Shown: positions 33,968-42,199 of the stretch, in pieces
How positions within the stretch are numbered: position 1 is the first letter of the stretch
Layout: the number at the start of each line of letters is the position of its first letter
DNA from: SZUA-254 sp031379665
GTDB lineage: Bacteria; Bacteroidota; Ignavibacteria; UBA10030; SZUA-254
Length of the DNA: 64,000 bases
Assembly: GCA_031379665.1 (NCBI GenBank)
Contig: JANNFI010000064.1
Span: 22,297 to 86,296, forward strand
Direction of reading: 5' to 3'
Program-made: the position numbers and the translations under genes
The notes under the pieces: model-generated
Seen by the model: the letters and a program-made list of their open reading frames with translations, nothing else
Told to the model about the DNA's origin: nothing
Databases searched by the model: none

Positions 33968-34765
33968 TCAGGAATCAATCGAATGTCGGACTGAAGAGAC
34001 GAATTCGACGGCAGCCCGGATGCCGGTGTCGGGGTCGGCGTCACTGAGCCTCGATACGACGGCGCTGCCGACGATGACGCCGTCCGTCAGGGACGCGATG
34101 GCCCGGGCGGACGAGGGATCCGAGACGCCGAAACCGGCCAGAAGCGGGAGCCGGCGGACGCAATGCCGGGCCCGCCGGAGGAAGGCCGTCGAGGCCTCAG
34201 AAACGCCGTCCCGCATCCCCGTGACACCCGTCGTGGCGACGCCGTAGACGAAGCCGGTCGATATCGTGTCGATCTCGGTGATCCTTTCGTCCGGGGTGGT
34301 CGGGGCGACCAGGAACACGGTCGACATTCCCGCGGCTGATGAGCTGGCCCGGTAGGACCCGCTTTCCTCGGGAGGAAGATCGCAGATGATCATTCCAGAG
34401 GCCCTGGCCAGCGCGGCGTCACGGATGTACCGGTCCAGTCCGTAGGATAGGAAGGGATTGACATAACCCATCAATAATACCGGGATGTCCGTAATATTCC
34501 TAATTTCACGGACGATCTCAAGCACCCGCGCCGGTGTCATGCCGATCGAGAGCGCGCGGGCGCTGCTCGCCTGGATGACCGGGCCGTCGGCGATCGGATC
34601 TGAAAAAGGGACGCCCAGTTCGATGACATCCGCCCCGGCCTCCCCGAGGTCCCGCACCAGTGAGGGGAGGGAGTCGGGCGTGGGCAACCCCGCAGTAACG
34701 AACACAGAGAGGATCTTCCGGCCATTTGCCCGGATGCTGTTCAAATGTGCGTCGAGTGTCGTCAT
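33968..34765 (-). CDS. trpA: Tryptophan synthase alpha subunit
   Basis: A 265-residue TIM barrel cleaving indole-3-glycerol phosphate to indole and glyceraldehyde-3-phosphate. The catalytic residues fall at the canonical numbers, Glu49 (VIELGVPFSDP) and Asp60 (PIADGPVIQ). LLMGYVNPFLSYG, ICDLPPEES and VYGVATTGVTG follow, the last giving the phosphate-binding loop. The start overlaps the trpB stop (ATGA), as expected for subunits made in equal amounts. Confidence 0.96.
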   Translation of the reverse strand: MTTLDAHLNSIRANGRKILSVFVTAGLPTPDSLPSLVRDLGEAGADVIELGVPFSDPIADGPVIQASSARALSIGMTPARVLEIVREIRNITDIPVLLMGYVNPFLSYGLDRYIRDAALARASGMIICDLPPEESGSYRASSSAAGMSTVFLVAPTTPDERITEIDTISTGFVYGVATTGVTGMRDGVSEASTAFLRRARHCVRRLPLLAGFGVSDPSSARAIASLTDGVIVGSAVVSRLSDADPDTGIRAAVEFVSSVRHSIDS

Positions 34766-35970
34766 CGGGAGGACTCCACGGGGAGCGGCGCCAGGAGGGT
34801 CTGGAGGTCCTTGTCGCCCCTGCCCGAGAGGCCGACGACCACGACGTCCCCCGCGCGGGTGGATGGCATCAACCGCTCCAGGAACGCGATCGCGTGGGCC
34901 GATTCGAGCGCCGGCAGGATGCCCTCTTCTCGCGTCAGCCGCAATGCCGCCTCAACCGCCTCGCGGTCGCCCGCAGATTCGCATCGGAGCCGACCGGCAT
35001 CCTTGAGGTAACTGAGTTCCGGACCGACCCCGGGATAATCGAGCCCGGCGGAGATTGAATGCGCCGGCGATACCTGCCCGAATTCATCCTGAAGGAGGTA
35101 CGCCATCGATCCGTGGAGCACGCCCGGACGACCGCCGGAGAGCGAGGCCGAGTGGTGCCCGGCGATGAGGCCCCTCCCGGCCGCTTCCACCGCGATGAGC
35201 GAAACGTCATCGCCGATGAAATCGTGGAACAATCCGATCGAGTTGCTTCCGCCGCCGACGCACGCCACGAGGAACGTGGGAAGGCCCGCCCCGGCCTCGG
35301 CAAGCTGGTGCCGCACCTCACGGCCGATCACCGATTGAAAATCACGGACCATCATCGGGTAGGGGTGGGGGCCGACGACCGATCCCAGGATGTAGAACGT
35401 CTCCCGGACATTTGTGACCCAGTCGCGGATCGCCTCGCTCGTTGCATCCTTGAGCGTCCCGGATCCGGCCGCGACGGGGACGACCTCGGCCCCGAGAAGT
35501 TTCATCCGGTGGACGTTGGGTTCCTGGCGCGCCATATCCTCGGTTCCCATATAGATGACGCACGACAATTTCATCAGCGCGGCGACCGCGGCCGTCGCCA
35601 CGCCGTGCTGGCCCGCCCCCGTCTCGGCGACCACGCGGCGTTTTCCAGACTCCCTGGCCAGGAGCGCCTGGCCAAGGGTGTTGTTGATCTTGTGCGCACC
35701 TGTGTGACAGAGGTCTTCGCTCTTCAGGTAGATAGTGCCGCAACCGTAGCGGGCGGCCAGGTTCTCCGCCCGGTAGAGGGGCGTGGGTCGCCCCGCGAAG
35801 TCGCGCAGGAGCCGTCCGAGGGTCGCGACGAAGGCGGGATCGGACCTGATGTCCCGGTAGGTCCGCTCGAGTTCCTTGAGGGGTGCGATGAGGGTTTCGG
35901 GAACATACATCCCCCCGTAGGCGCCGAACCGGCCGGCCGAGTCCGGGAGCGAATATGCCGGGCCGGTCAC
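34762..35970 (-). CDS. trpB: Tryptophan synthase beta subunit
   Basis: A 402-residue PLP enzyme condensing indole with serine. The PLP Lys is Lys94 in HTGAHKINNTLGQA. The phosphate-binding loop appears as ACVGGGSNSIGLFHDF, and the N-terminal RFGAYGGMYVPETL is typical of the TrpB1 type that partners TrpA. The start overlaps the aroF stop (ATGA), so translation continues directly from DAHP synthase into the tryptophan synthase pair. Confidence 0.96.
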   Translation of the reverse strand: MTGPAYSLPDSAGRFGAYGGMYVPETLIAPLKELERTYRDIRSDPAFVATLGRLLRDFAGRPTPLYRAENLAARYGCGTIYLKSEDLCHTGAHKINNTLGQALLARESGKRRVVAETGAGQHGVATAAVAALMKLSCVIYMGTEDMARQEPNVHRMKLLGAEVVPVAAGSGTLKDATSEAIRDWVTNVRETFYILGSVVGPHPYPMMVRDFQSVIGREVRHQLAEAGAGLPTFLVACVGGGSNSIGLFHDFIGDDVSLIAVEAAGRGLIAGHHSASLSGGRPGVLHGSMAYLLQDEFGQVSPAHSISAGLDYPGVGPELSYLKDAGRLRCESAGDREAVEAALRLTREEGILPALESAHAIAFLERLMPSTRAGDVVVVGLSGRGDKDLQTLLAPLPVESSR

Positions 35971-37013
35971 CGGGAGAGCCCCTCGGCTTGAGCCGCGGGG
36001 AGGAAGGTCCGTCCCAGCACCGCGGACATTGCGGAGATTCGCTCGATGAGGGCGGCGAGTTTTGCGGGTTTGAGCGATTGGTAACCGTCGGAAAGCGCCG
36101 CCTCCGGATGCGCGTGTGTTTCGATCATCAACCCGTCGGCCCCGGCGGCGATCGCGGCGAGGGCCATGTCGGGAACGCAGTCCCAGACACCGGTCCCGTG
36201 ACTCGGGTCGACGATGATCGGCAAGTGCGACGCCTTCCTGATGACCGGGACGGCGTTGAGATCGAGCGTGAACCGGGTCGCCGGCTCGAATGTGCGGATA
36301 CCCCGCTCGCAGAGGATCACTTCGTAGTTCCCGGCGGCCACGATGTATTCAGCCGCCATCAGGAATTCCTCAATCGTGGCGGACATCCCTCGTTTCAGGA
36401 GCACCGGCCGGGTTGATTTTCCAACCGCCTCGAGGAGGGGATAGTTCTGCATGTTCCTGGCGCCGATCTGGAGGATGTCCGCCACTCCGGCCACATCCGC
36501 GACGGTTCCAGGTTCCATCACCTCGGTGACGATCCGCATCCCCGTCAGCGACCGCGCCTCGCCGAGGTATTCGAGCGCCTTCTCCCGCAGGCCCCTGAAG
36601 GCATAGGGGGAGGTGCGCGGTTTGAAGGCTCCTCCGCGCAGAAAACTGACGCCCAATTCCTTGAGTGTCCACGCCATCTCGATGATCTGTTCCCGGCTCT
36701 CCACCGAGCAGGGCCCGGCGATCAGCGCGATCTCCTTTCCTCCGATCGAGCGGTCGCCAAAAGGGATGACCGTGTTCTCCCGCTTCATCTCGCGGCTGAC
36801 GAGCTTGTACGGTTTCGAGACGGCGATGGCTTCGACGACCCCGGGCAGGTTGAGAAACAGGTCAGGATCGAGTTTCGAACCGTTGCCGGTGATCCCGATG
36901 GCGATCCGGCTTTCGCCGGGGATCTCGTGGGGGACGAGTCCCAATTCCCTGATTTTACGGACGACACCGTCGATGCGATCGCGTCCTGCGTCGAGGTTCA
37001 TAATTATAAGCAT
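35967..37013 (-). CDS. aroF: DAHP synthase, type I-beta with N-terminal ferredoxin-like domain
   Basis: A 348-residue 3-deoxy-7-phosphoheptulonate synthase, the first step of aromatic synthesis. Residues 1-70 form the small regulatory ferredoxin-like domain found in Thermotoga-type enzymes. The barrel shows IALIAGPCSVESREQ, LRGGAFKPRTSPYAFRG, LQIGARNMQNYPLL, LLKRGMSATIEEFL and PIIVDPSHGTG (metal His). It is inserted between trpF and trpB, ten bases after trpF, so carbon entry into the whole pathway is controlled with tryptophan synthesis. Allosteric inhibition through the N-terminal domain is known for relatives. Confidence 0.95.
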   Translation of the reverse strand: MLIIMNLDAGRDRIDGVVRKIRELGLVPHEIPGESRIAIGITGNGSKLDPDLFLNLPGVVEAIAVSKPYKLVSREMKRENTVIPFGDRSIGGKEIALIAGPCSVESREQIIEMAWTLKELGVSFLRGGAFKPRTSPYAFRGLREKALEYLGEARSLTGMRIVTEVMEPGTVADVAGVADILQIGARNMQNYPLLEAVGKSTRPVLLKRGMSATIEEFLMAAEYIVAAGNYEVILCERGIRTFEPATRFTLDLNAVPVIRKASHLPIIVDPSHGTGVWDCVPDMALAAIAAGADGLMIETHAHPEAALSDGYQSLKPAKLAALIERISAMSAVLGRTFLPAAQAEGLSR

Positions 37014-37022
37014 TGGATCCTC

Positions 37023-37652
37023 TCAGTATGGAATGGCTGATTGAACGTTTTCGCAAAATAAGCGGACCAAGCGGTGGTCCTTGACGCCGGGCCGCCGTTC
37101 AGTTCCGCTATTCACGTCGACGGCGTACGGGCGGACCGAGGCGATCAGCGCGGCGACGTTGCCGTGGTGGAGACCGCCCGCGAGAAAGAGCCGTCGGCCC
37201 TCGCCTACGCTCCGGGCGAGGGAGAGGTCGGCAGGCATCCCTGAACCTCCGTAGACGCCAGGAACCCCGCCGTCGACCATGCAGGCGTAAAGCCGGTAGT
37301 CGTCGGGACCCGGGCGCGAGTCGGTTCCCGCCCCGGCCCGGAAAACCTTGATGACGGGAACGGTGACCCGGAGCGCCGCTTCCGGCAGCTCGTCACCGCT
37401 CAATTGGATTATCCGCACGCCGGAAATGGCGATCGTGCTCGCGACCACCGCGGGATCCTCGTTCACGAAGACGCCCACGGGAGTGACCCGAGCAGGGAGG
37501 CCCAGGATGATGCTCGCCGCGTCTTCCGGCGATATGGCCCTGGGACTCCCCGGGTGAAAAATGAACCCGAGATAGTCAGCGCCCGCCCCGGCGCAGGCCA
37601 TCGCGTCGTCCGCGTTGGTAATGCCGCAGATTTTAATCCTGACGGAGTTCAT
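37023..37652 (-). CDS. trpF: Phosphoribosylanthranilate isomerase
   Basis: A 209-residue small TIM barrel performing the Amadori rearrangement in tryptophan synthesis. The N-terminal KICGITNADDA holds the catalytic Cys. GADYLGFIFHPGSPRAI, VGVFVNE and IQLSGDE follow, and the phosphate loop is FLAGGLHHGNV with the catalytic Asp in AVDVNSGTE. IIQLSGDE replaces the common VQLHG. The gene overlaps the 3' end of trpC by 20 bases. Confidence 0.94.
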   Translation of the reverse strand: MNSVRIKICGITNADDAMACAGAGADYLGFIFHPGSPRAISPEDAASIILGLPARVTPVGVFVNEDPAVVASTIAISGVRIIQLSGDELPEAALRVTVPVIKVFRAGAGTDSRPGPDDYRLYACMVDGGVPGVYGGSGMPADLSLARSVGEGRRLFLAGGLHHGNVAALIASVRPYAVDVNSGTERRPGVKDHRLVRLFCENVQSAIPY

Positions 37653-38451
37653 CGAGTAATTCAGCGAGGCATTTCCCCGGGTCGGGATTCCGCATGAAGT
37701 ATTCCCCCATCAACACGGCGTCAACCCCGGCGCGGGCGACGTGCCGGACGTCGGCGGCCGAGCGCAGGCCGCTCTCACTCACGGTCGTGACCCCGGGCGG
37801 GAGGAGTCGGGCGAGGCGGCCGGTGGTCTCCAGGTCGATGCTGAAATCGACGAGGTTCCTGTTGTTGATGCCGACGAGGTGGACGTTTCCGAAATCGATC
37901 TTGGCCAGATCGTCAGGGTGGTGCACCTCGACGAGGCATTCCATCCCCAGCCCGGTGGCGAGATCGTGGAGGTCGCGGAGGCGGCCGGGCTCCAGGACTG
38001 AGGCGATCAGGAGGATTGCGTCGGCCCCGAGGGCCCTCGACTCCGGGACCTGGATCTCGTCAACGATAAAATCCTTTCGGAGGACCGGTATTCGTACCAG
38101 GTCGCGAACCGCTTCGAGGTCTTCTGGTCGCCCGGAAAAAAATCGGACGTCGGTCAGGACCGAGATCGCAGTAGCGCCGTTGCTCGCATAGGAGGCTCCG
38201 AGGTCTCCGGGAAGGATCGAAGCGTTGATCAGGCCCGCAGAGGGGGAGGCCCTCTTGACTTCCGCGATGATCGCCGGGCCGCTCGCGGGTGCCGTGGTCC
38301 GCGCAGCCGTGGATTCCCCGATCGCAGCACGCAGCGAACGGATGGGGGAGTGGAACAGGCGATCGTCGGCGAAGGAGGATGGGGAGCGATACCTCCGGAG
38401 CGCCGCCGCTTCGTCGCGTTTCACAGCGATGATCTCATCAAGAATGTTCAT
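37633..38451 (-). CDS. trpC: Indole-3-glycerol-phosphate synthase
   Basis: A 272-residue TIM barrel closing the indole ring. It begins MNILDEIIAVKRDEAAALR. IIAEVKRASPSAGLI carries the catalytic Lys, SVLTDVRFFSG and VLRKDFIVDEIQVPESRALGADAILLI follow, and GINNRNL and VSESGLRS complete the substrate site. The ATG at 38451 overlaps the trpD stop (ATGA). A further upstream in-frame start lies within trpD and is rejected. Confidence 0.96.
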   Translation of the reverse strand: MNILDEIIAVKRDEAAALRRYRSPSSFADDRLFHSPIRSLRAAIGESTAARTTAPASGPAIIAEVKRASPSAGLINASILPGDLGASYASNGATAISVLTDVRFFSGRPEDLEAVRDLVRIPVLRKDFIVDEIQVPESRALGADAILLIASVLEPGRLRDLHDLATGLGMECLVEVHHPDDLAKIDFGNVHLVGINNRNLVDFSIDLETTGRLARLLPPGVTTVSESGLRSAADVRHVARAGVDAVLMGEYFMRNPDPGKCLAELLDELRQD

Positions 38452-39473
38452 CGGTTCGTGTACTCCACCAGGCGGCGCAACGCTCCGAACGCCCGTCCCG
38501 AATCGATCGATTCCGCGCACAGGTTGAACGCATCGGGATGCGTCAGGCCCTCACGGGCGACCATCAGGCCCAGCGCCGAATTCATCAACACAAAGTCCCT
38601 GGCAATCCCCGGGGTGCCGGTGAGGATCGAGCGCGCGATCGCCGCATTGTCGGCGGGGGTGCCCCCGCCGACGGAGGAGAGGTCGGTGTTTCCGGTAAGC
38701 CCGAATGTCCCAGGGCCGATCGTGTACCGTTTTTCGCTTTCCTTTTCCCGGATCTCCCGGATCAGCGTCGGCGCTCCCGGCGAGACCTCGTCCAGCCCGT
38801 CGTCCGCCGTAACGACCATCGCCGCGGCCGGTCTGATCTCCCGCAGCAGGGTCGCGATCACGTCGGCGGCCGCCGGATGGAACGCTCCGATCACCTGCCG
38901 CCGGACCCCGGCGGGGTTGGCGAGGGGGCCGAGGATGTTGAAACAGGTCCGGATCCCAAGATCGGATCGCGGTTTGGCGGCGAACCGCATCGCGGGGTGA
39001 TAGACCGGGGCGAAGAGGAATCCGACCCCTATCGAGTTGATGCATTGTTCCATCCGGTCGGGGGTCGCGTCGATGTTGACGCCGAGTTCACTGAGTACGT
39101 CTGCGCTCCCCGACCTGCTCGAGACCGACCTGTTGCCGTGCTTGGCCACCGTGACACCCGCGCCCGCCACCACGAACGCCGCGACCGTCGAAACGTTGAA
39201 TGTCCCCAGGCCGTCGCCGCCGGTGCCGCAGAGGTCCACGGCGTCGGGGTCGTCGAGGTGGATGAGGCGGGCCCTCTCCCGGAACGCGTCCAGGAAACCG
39301 AGCAACTCGTCGGGGTGGTCGCCCGCCAGGCGCAGGGCGGTGAGGAATCCGCCGATCTGGGCTTCGGTCGCGTTGCCGTCCATGATGATCCCCATACCCG
39401 CGCGGGCCTCATCCCTGGTGAGGCGGCGCCCCTCGACGATGCTGGCAATACAATGTTTCAGGTCCGGCGTCAT
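38448..39473 (-). CDS. trpD: Anthranilate phosphoribosyltransferase
   Basis: A 341-residue enzyme joining anthranilate to PRPP. The PRPP-binding motif DLCGTGGDGLGTFNVST is intact, KHGNRSVSSRSGSADVLSEL follows (continuing to LGV), and the metal-binding region reads VVTADDGLDEVSPG, where relatives have G-x-D-E-x. The start overlaps the trpG stop (ATGA). It is an independent protein and not fused to the TrpG amidotransferase. Confidence 0.95.
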   Translation of the reverse strand: MTPDLKHCIASIVEGRRLTRDEARAGMGIIMDGNATEAQIGGFLTALRLAGDHPDELLGFLDAFRERARLIHLDDPDAVDLCGTGGDGLGTFNVSTVAAFVVAGAGVTVAKHGNRSVSSRSGSADVLSELGVNIDATPDRMEQCINSIGVGFLFAPVYHPAMRFAAKPRSDLGIRTCFNILGPLANPAGVRRQVIGAFHPAAADVIATLLREIRPAAAMVVTADDGLDEVSPGAPTLIREIREKESEKRYTIGPGTFGLTGNTDLSSVGGGTPADNAAIARSILTGTPGIARDFVLMNSALGLMVAREGLTHPDAFNLCAESIDSGRAFGALRRLVEYTNR

Positions 39474-40036
39474 AACGTGGCGAGCCAGTTGCCGATGAGC
39501 CGCGTTCCGGCGGGCGTGAGGATCGACTCGGGATGGAACTGGAGTCCGCGGACGGGATGGCTGCGGTGCCGTACGCCCATGATGACGCCGTCAGCCGTCC
39601 GGGCGGTAACGCTGAGGCAGTCGGGGAGGCGTTCAGGAGAGACGACGAGCGAATGGTATCGCCCTGCATCGAACGGATTTTCGACTGATTGGAAAATATC
39701 ATCGCCGCCGTGGAAGACCGGAGACGACCGGCCGTGGACGCATTGGTCGTGGCGGGCGACATCGGCGCCGTAGGCGAACCCTATCGCCTGGTGCCCCAGG
39801 CAGATGCCGAGCACCGGAATCACTTCGCCAAACCGGCGGATGATCTCGACCGTTGCGCCCGCCGTCTCGGGCCTCCCCGGCCCGGGCGACAGGACGATCC
39901 CCTCCGGTGACATCGTCGGAATGTCGACGGGGTCGATCGCATCGTTCCGGACCACAACGACATCCTTCCCGGCCGCTTCCAGCATATGGGCGAGGTTGTA
40001 GGTGAAGGAGTCGTAATTGTCCACGAGGAGTATCAC
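39470..40036 (-). CDS. trpG: Anthranilate synthase component II (glutamine amidotransferase)
   Basis: A 188-residue class I glutaminase feeding ammonia to TrpE. It begins ILLVDNYDSFTYNLAHML, has the oxyanion segment LSPGPGRPE, the nucleophile Cys79 in GICLGHQAIGFAYG, and the His-Glu pair in LQFHPESILTP. In many bacteria the same subunit also serves PabB; no pabB is visible here. The start overlaps the trpE stop (ATGA). Confidence 0.96.
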   Translation of the reverse strand: MILLVDNYDSFTYNLAHMLEAAGKDVVVVRNDAIDPVDIPTMSPEGIVLSPGPGRPETAGATVEIIRRFGEVIPVLGICLGHQAIGFAYGADVARHDQCVHGRSSPVFHGGDDIFQSVENPFDAGRYHSLVVSPERLPDCLSVTARTADGVIMGVRHRSHPVRGLQFHPESILTPAGTRLIGNWLATL

Positions 40037-41508
40037 CGGTCGATCTCCTTCGCGAGGGCAACCGCGTCGAACAAGGCGTGGAGTTTCTGCCGTATCTCCT
40101 CGGTTTCACGGCCGGGGTCGGATTGCGCGACGATCCCAGCGCCGGCCTGCAGGTGGAGCTTGCCGTCGCAGGCCATGATCGTCCGGATCGCGAGGCAGAA
40201 ATCCATGTTCCCGGCGAGGTCGAAGTATCCCACCGCCCCGGAGTAAAACCCCCTTCGGAGATCCTCCAGCTCGTCGATGATCTGCATTGCGCGTATTTTC
40301 GGGGCCCCGGAGACCGTCCCTGCGGGGAACATCGCGCGGAGAGCGTCCACCGGGCCCACCCCAGTACGCGGTACCCCGGTAAGGTGAGAAACGATGTGCA
40401 TGACGTGGGAATATTTTTCCACCTCCATCAGTCGGTCCGGGGCGACCGTGCCTGGTTTGCAGACCCTCGAGAGGTCGTTCCTCCCGAGGTCGACGAGCAT
40501 CACGTGTTCAGCCCGTTCCTTTTCGTCGGCGAGGAGCGACGCGGCGAGGGTGTCATCCTCCCCGGCGTTACGGCCCCTTGGCCGGGTCCCGGCGATCGGA
40601 ACGTGCTCGATGCTTCCGGCGGTCATCCGCGCGAGCATCTCAGGGGAGGACCCAAGCAGAACGGTCTCCCCGAAATTCATGAAGAAGTGATAGGGTGACG
40701 GGTTGATCATCCTGAGCGCCCGGTAGACCTGGAACGGATCGCCGGCGTACCCGACGCTGGCGCGTTCGGAAAGGACCACCTGGAAGATTTCCCCTTCACG
40801 GATGTACTCCAGCGCCCGGGCCGCCTTCGCCGGGAAACCGCTAAGGTCGTACTCGAACTCCCCGGCGCTGAACGGGGCCGGAACCGACCAGCCCCGCGGG
40901 CCAGGCGAGCGGAGGGCGTTGCGCAGGGAGTCCAGCCTCGCGACGGCCCCGTCGTAGACGTCCCCGGGGTCGCCCTCTTCCCCGGGGAAGGTGTTGACGA
41001 TCAGTTGCAACCGGTGGGTCACGTGGTCGAAGACGATGACGCTCCCGAAAAGTCCGAGGACGCTGTCGGGCGCCCCGGTCCCGTCAGGGACGCAGCAGGG
41101 GATCGATTCGATGGTCCGGATTTCGTCGTACCCGATGTACCCTACCAGCCCACAGGCGAAACGGAGCAGGTTGTCGTCCGGATGCTGACGACAGGAAGCG
41201 AGCAGCCCGGCCGCCGCGTCGAAAATACCGGCGCCGGTCATCGGTTCCGCGCCGTGCCGACGGGTGGTCGTCTTGTTCGCCCTCGACTCCAGGATCGTCC
41301 GCGGATCGAACCCGAGGAAGGAATACCTCGCGAGGTGTTCGCCGCCCTCGACGCTCTCCAGGAGAAACGATTCCCTCGAGGTGTCCCTCAGCGCCAGGTA
41401 TGCCGAGACGGGCGTGAGCAGATCCCCGGGGATGGCCGCGGAGACCGAAACGGCGTATGCCGCGCCGTCGTAGCGTGATATGAACGTGTCGCGATCGGGT
41501 TGTATCAT
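40033..41508 (-). CDS. trpE: Anthranilate synthase component I
   Basis: A 491-residue enzyme converting chorismate plus ammonia to anthranilate. The LLES motif (49-52) of the tryptophan feedback site is present. The catalytic C-terminal half shows GEIFQVVLSERAS, PSPYHFFMNF, IAGTRPRGRN, ERAEHVMLVDLGRNDLSRV, and PAGTVSGAPKIRAMQIIDELE. The ATG at 41508 has AAGGA five bases upstream, between the attenuator and the gene. A TTG six codons upstream is less likely. It is the first structural gene after the Trp attenuator. Confidence 0.96.
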   Translation of the reverse strand: MIQPDRDTFISRYDGAAYAVSVSAAIPGDLLTPVSAYLALRDTSRESFLLESVEGGEHLARYSFLGFDPRTILESRANKTTTRRHGAEPMTGAGIFDAAAGLLASCRQHPDDNLLRFACGLVGYIGYDEIRTIESIPCCVPDGTGAPDSVLGLFGSVIVFDHVTHRLQLIVNTFPGEEGDPGDVYDGAVARLDSLRNALRSPGPRGWSVPAPFSAGEFEYDLSGFPAKAARALEYIREGEIFQVVLSERASVGYAGDPFQVYRALRMINPSPYHFFMNFGETVLLGSSPEMLARMTAGSIEHVPIAGTRPRGRNAGEDDTLAASLLADEKERAEHVMLVDLGRNDLSRVCKPGTVAPDRLMEVEKYSHVMHIVSHLTGVPRTGVGPVDALRAMFPAGTVSGAPKIRAMQIIDELEDLRRGFYSGAVGYFDLAGNMDFCLAIRTIMACDGKLHLQAGAGIVAQSDPGRETEEIRQKLHALFDAVALAKEIDR

Positions 41509-41529
41509 CGTGTCCTTCGGGATCAAAAT

Positions 41530-41562
41530 AAAAAAGCCCTGACCGGATTCCGGAAAGGGCTC
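41530..41562 (-). terminator. trp attenuator terminator
   Basis: Read on the minus strand, AGCCCT (41561-41556) pairs with AGGGCT (41540-41535), with an inner CCGG-AAT-CCGG stem, followed by TTTTTT (41535-41530). The distal arm TCAGGGC (41542-41536) is also perfectly complementary to GCCCTGA (41625-41619) inside the trpL coding region, offering a competing antiterminator pairing. It lies between the leader peptide and trpE. Confidence 0.88.
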
Positions 41563-41583
41563 GAAAAGGGATGCCTGGATAGA

Positions 41584-41697
41584 TCAGCGGCGCATTTTCT
41601 TCCTGTCGGAATGTGAAATCAGGGCAGAACGCCACCACCTGCCGTTGTCTGAGGTGAGGACGTTCGAAAGAGGAGCGTTCTGATCGATCTGGTTCAT
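41584..41697 (-). CDS. trpL: trp operon leader peptide with tandem Trp codons
   Basis: A 37-residue peptide (MNQIDQNAPLSNVLTSDNGR, then WWRSALISHS and DRKKMRR) with two adjacent TGG codons (41637-41632). The Trp codons lie in the loop of a possible GGCAG/CTGCC hairpin (41642-41638 with 41626-41622), just before the GCCCTGA segment that can pair with the terminator's 3' arm. Stalling at the Trp codons would free that segment and prevent termination, the classical attenuation logic. There is no ribosome binding site; the ATG coincides with the predicted transcription start, so translation is probably leaderless. Confidence 0.88.
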   Translation of the reverse strand: MNQIDQNAPLSNVLTSDNGRWWRSALISHSDRKKMRR

Positions 41698-41703
41698 AGT
41701 TCT

Positions 41704-41732
41704 AGTATCAAAAATAATCATCGGATTGTCAA
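41704..41732 (-). promoter_or_regulatory. trp-aro operon promoter
   Basis: On the minus strand a perfect TTGACA (41732-41727) is followed after 17 bases by GATACT (41709-41704). Counting from the -10 places +1 at 41697, exactly the A of the trpL ATG. No TrpR-like palindrome was recognised. Confidence 0.8.
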
Positions 41733-41779
41733 GGGGGCCGGGGGAAATATTTTCGGGCCCGGATGTCGGGTGAGGGGGG

Positions 41780-42199
41780 TCAGTCGCGGTATATCTGGTA
41801 GAGCATCAGGTAAATGATGACCCCGGTGATCGAGACATAGACCCAGACCGGATAGGTCCAGCGTACAACACGTTTATGCCGTTCGAACCGGGAGCCGAGG
41901 GCGTGGTAGAGGGCAACGCCCACCAACGGGACGTTCGCCACCGCGAGTATCGTGTGCGAGAGGAGGAGCGTGAAGTAAAACGTCCTGGCGATTCCCGTGC
42001 CGGTGAAGGCCGTCGACCCGTGGAAGAAGTGGTACACGAGGTATGAAACGAGGAAGGCGGTCGAAAACCCGACCGCGCGCAGCATATACGCCCGGTGACC
42101 GGCCCGGTCCCCCTTTTTGATCTTCGACCTGCCGATCAGGAGCATCGTCGCGGAGGTGAGGTTGAGGCACGCGTTGAGGGCGGGAAGGTATTCGATCAC
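41780..42199 (-). CDS. DUF420 membrane protein (cytochrome oxidase-associated)
   Basis: A 139-residue protein with four hydrophobic segments, matching DUF420 (CtaM/YozB-like): YLPALNACLNLTSATMLL, a basic loop (GRSKIKKGDRAGHRAYM), YLVYHFFHG, and LLSHTILAVANVPLV with conserved His residues, ending VWVYVSITGVIIYLMLYQIY. In Gram-positive bacteria a DUF420 member is needed for activation of a heme-copper oxidase. The stop of the SCO1 gene overlaps its start (ATGA), making it the last gene of the oxidase operon. Confidence 0.88.
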   Translation of the reverse strand: MIEYLPALNACLNLTSATMLLIGRSKIKKGDRAGHRAYMLRAVGFSTAFLVSYLVYHFFHGSTAFTGTGIARTFYFTLLLSHTILAVANVPLVGVALYHALGSRFERHKRVVRWTYPVWVYVSITGVIIYLMLYQIYRD

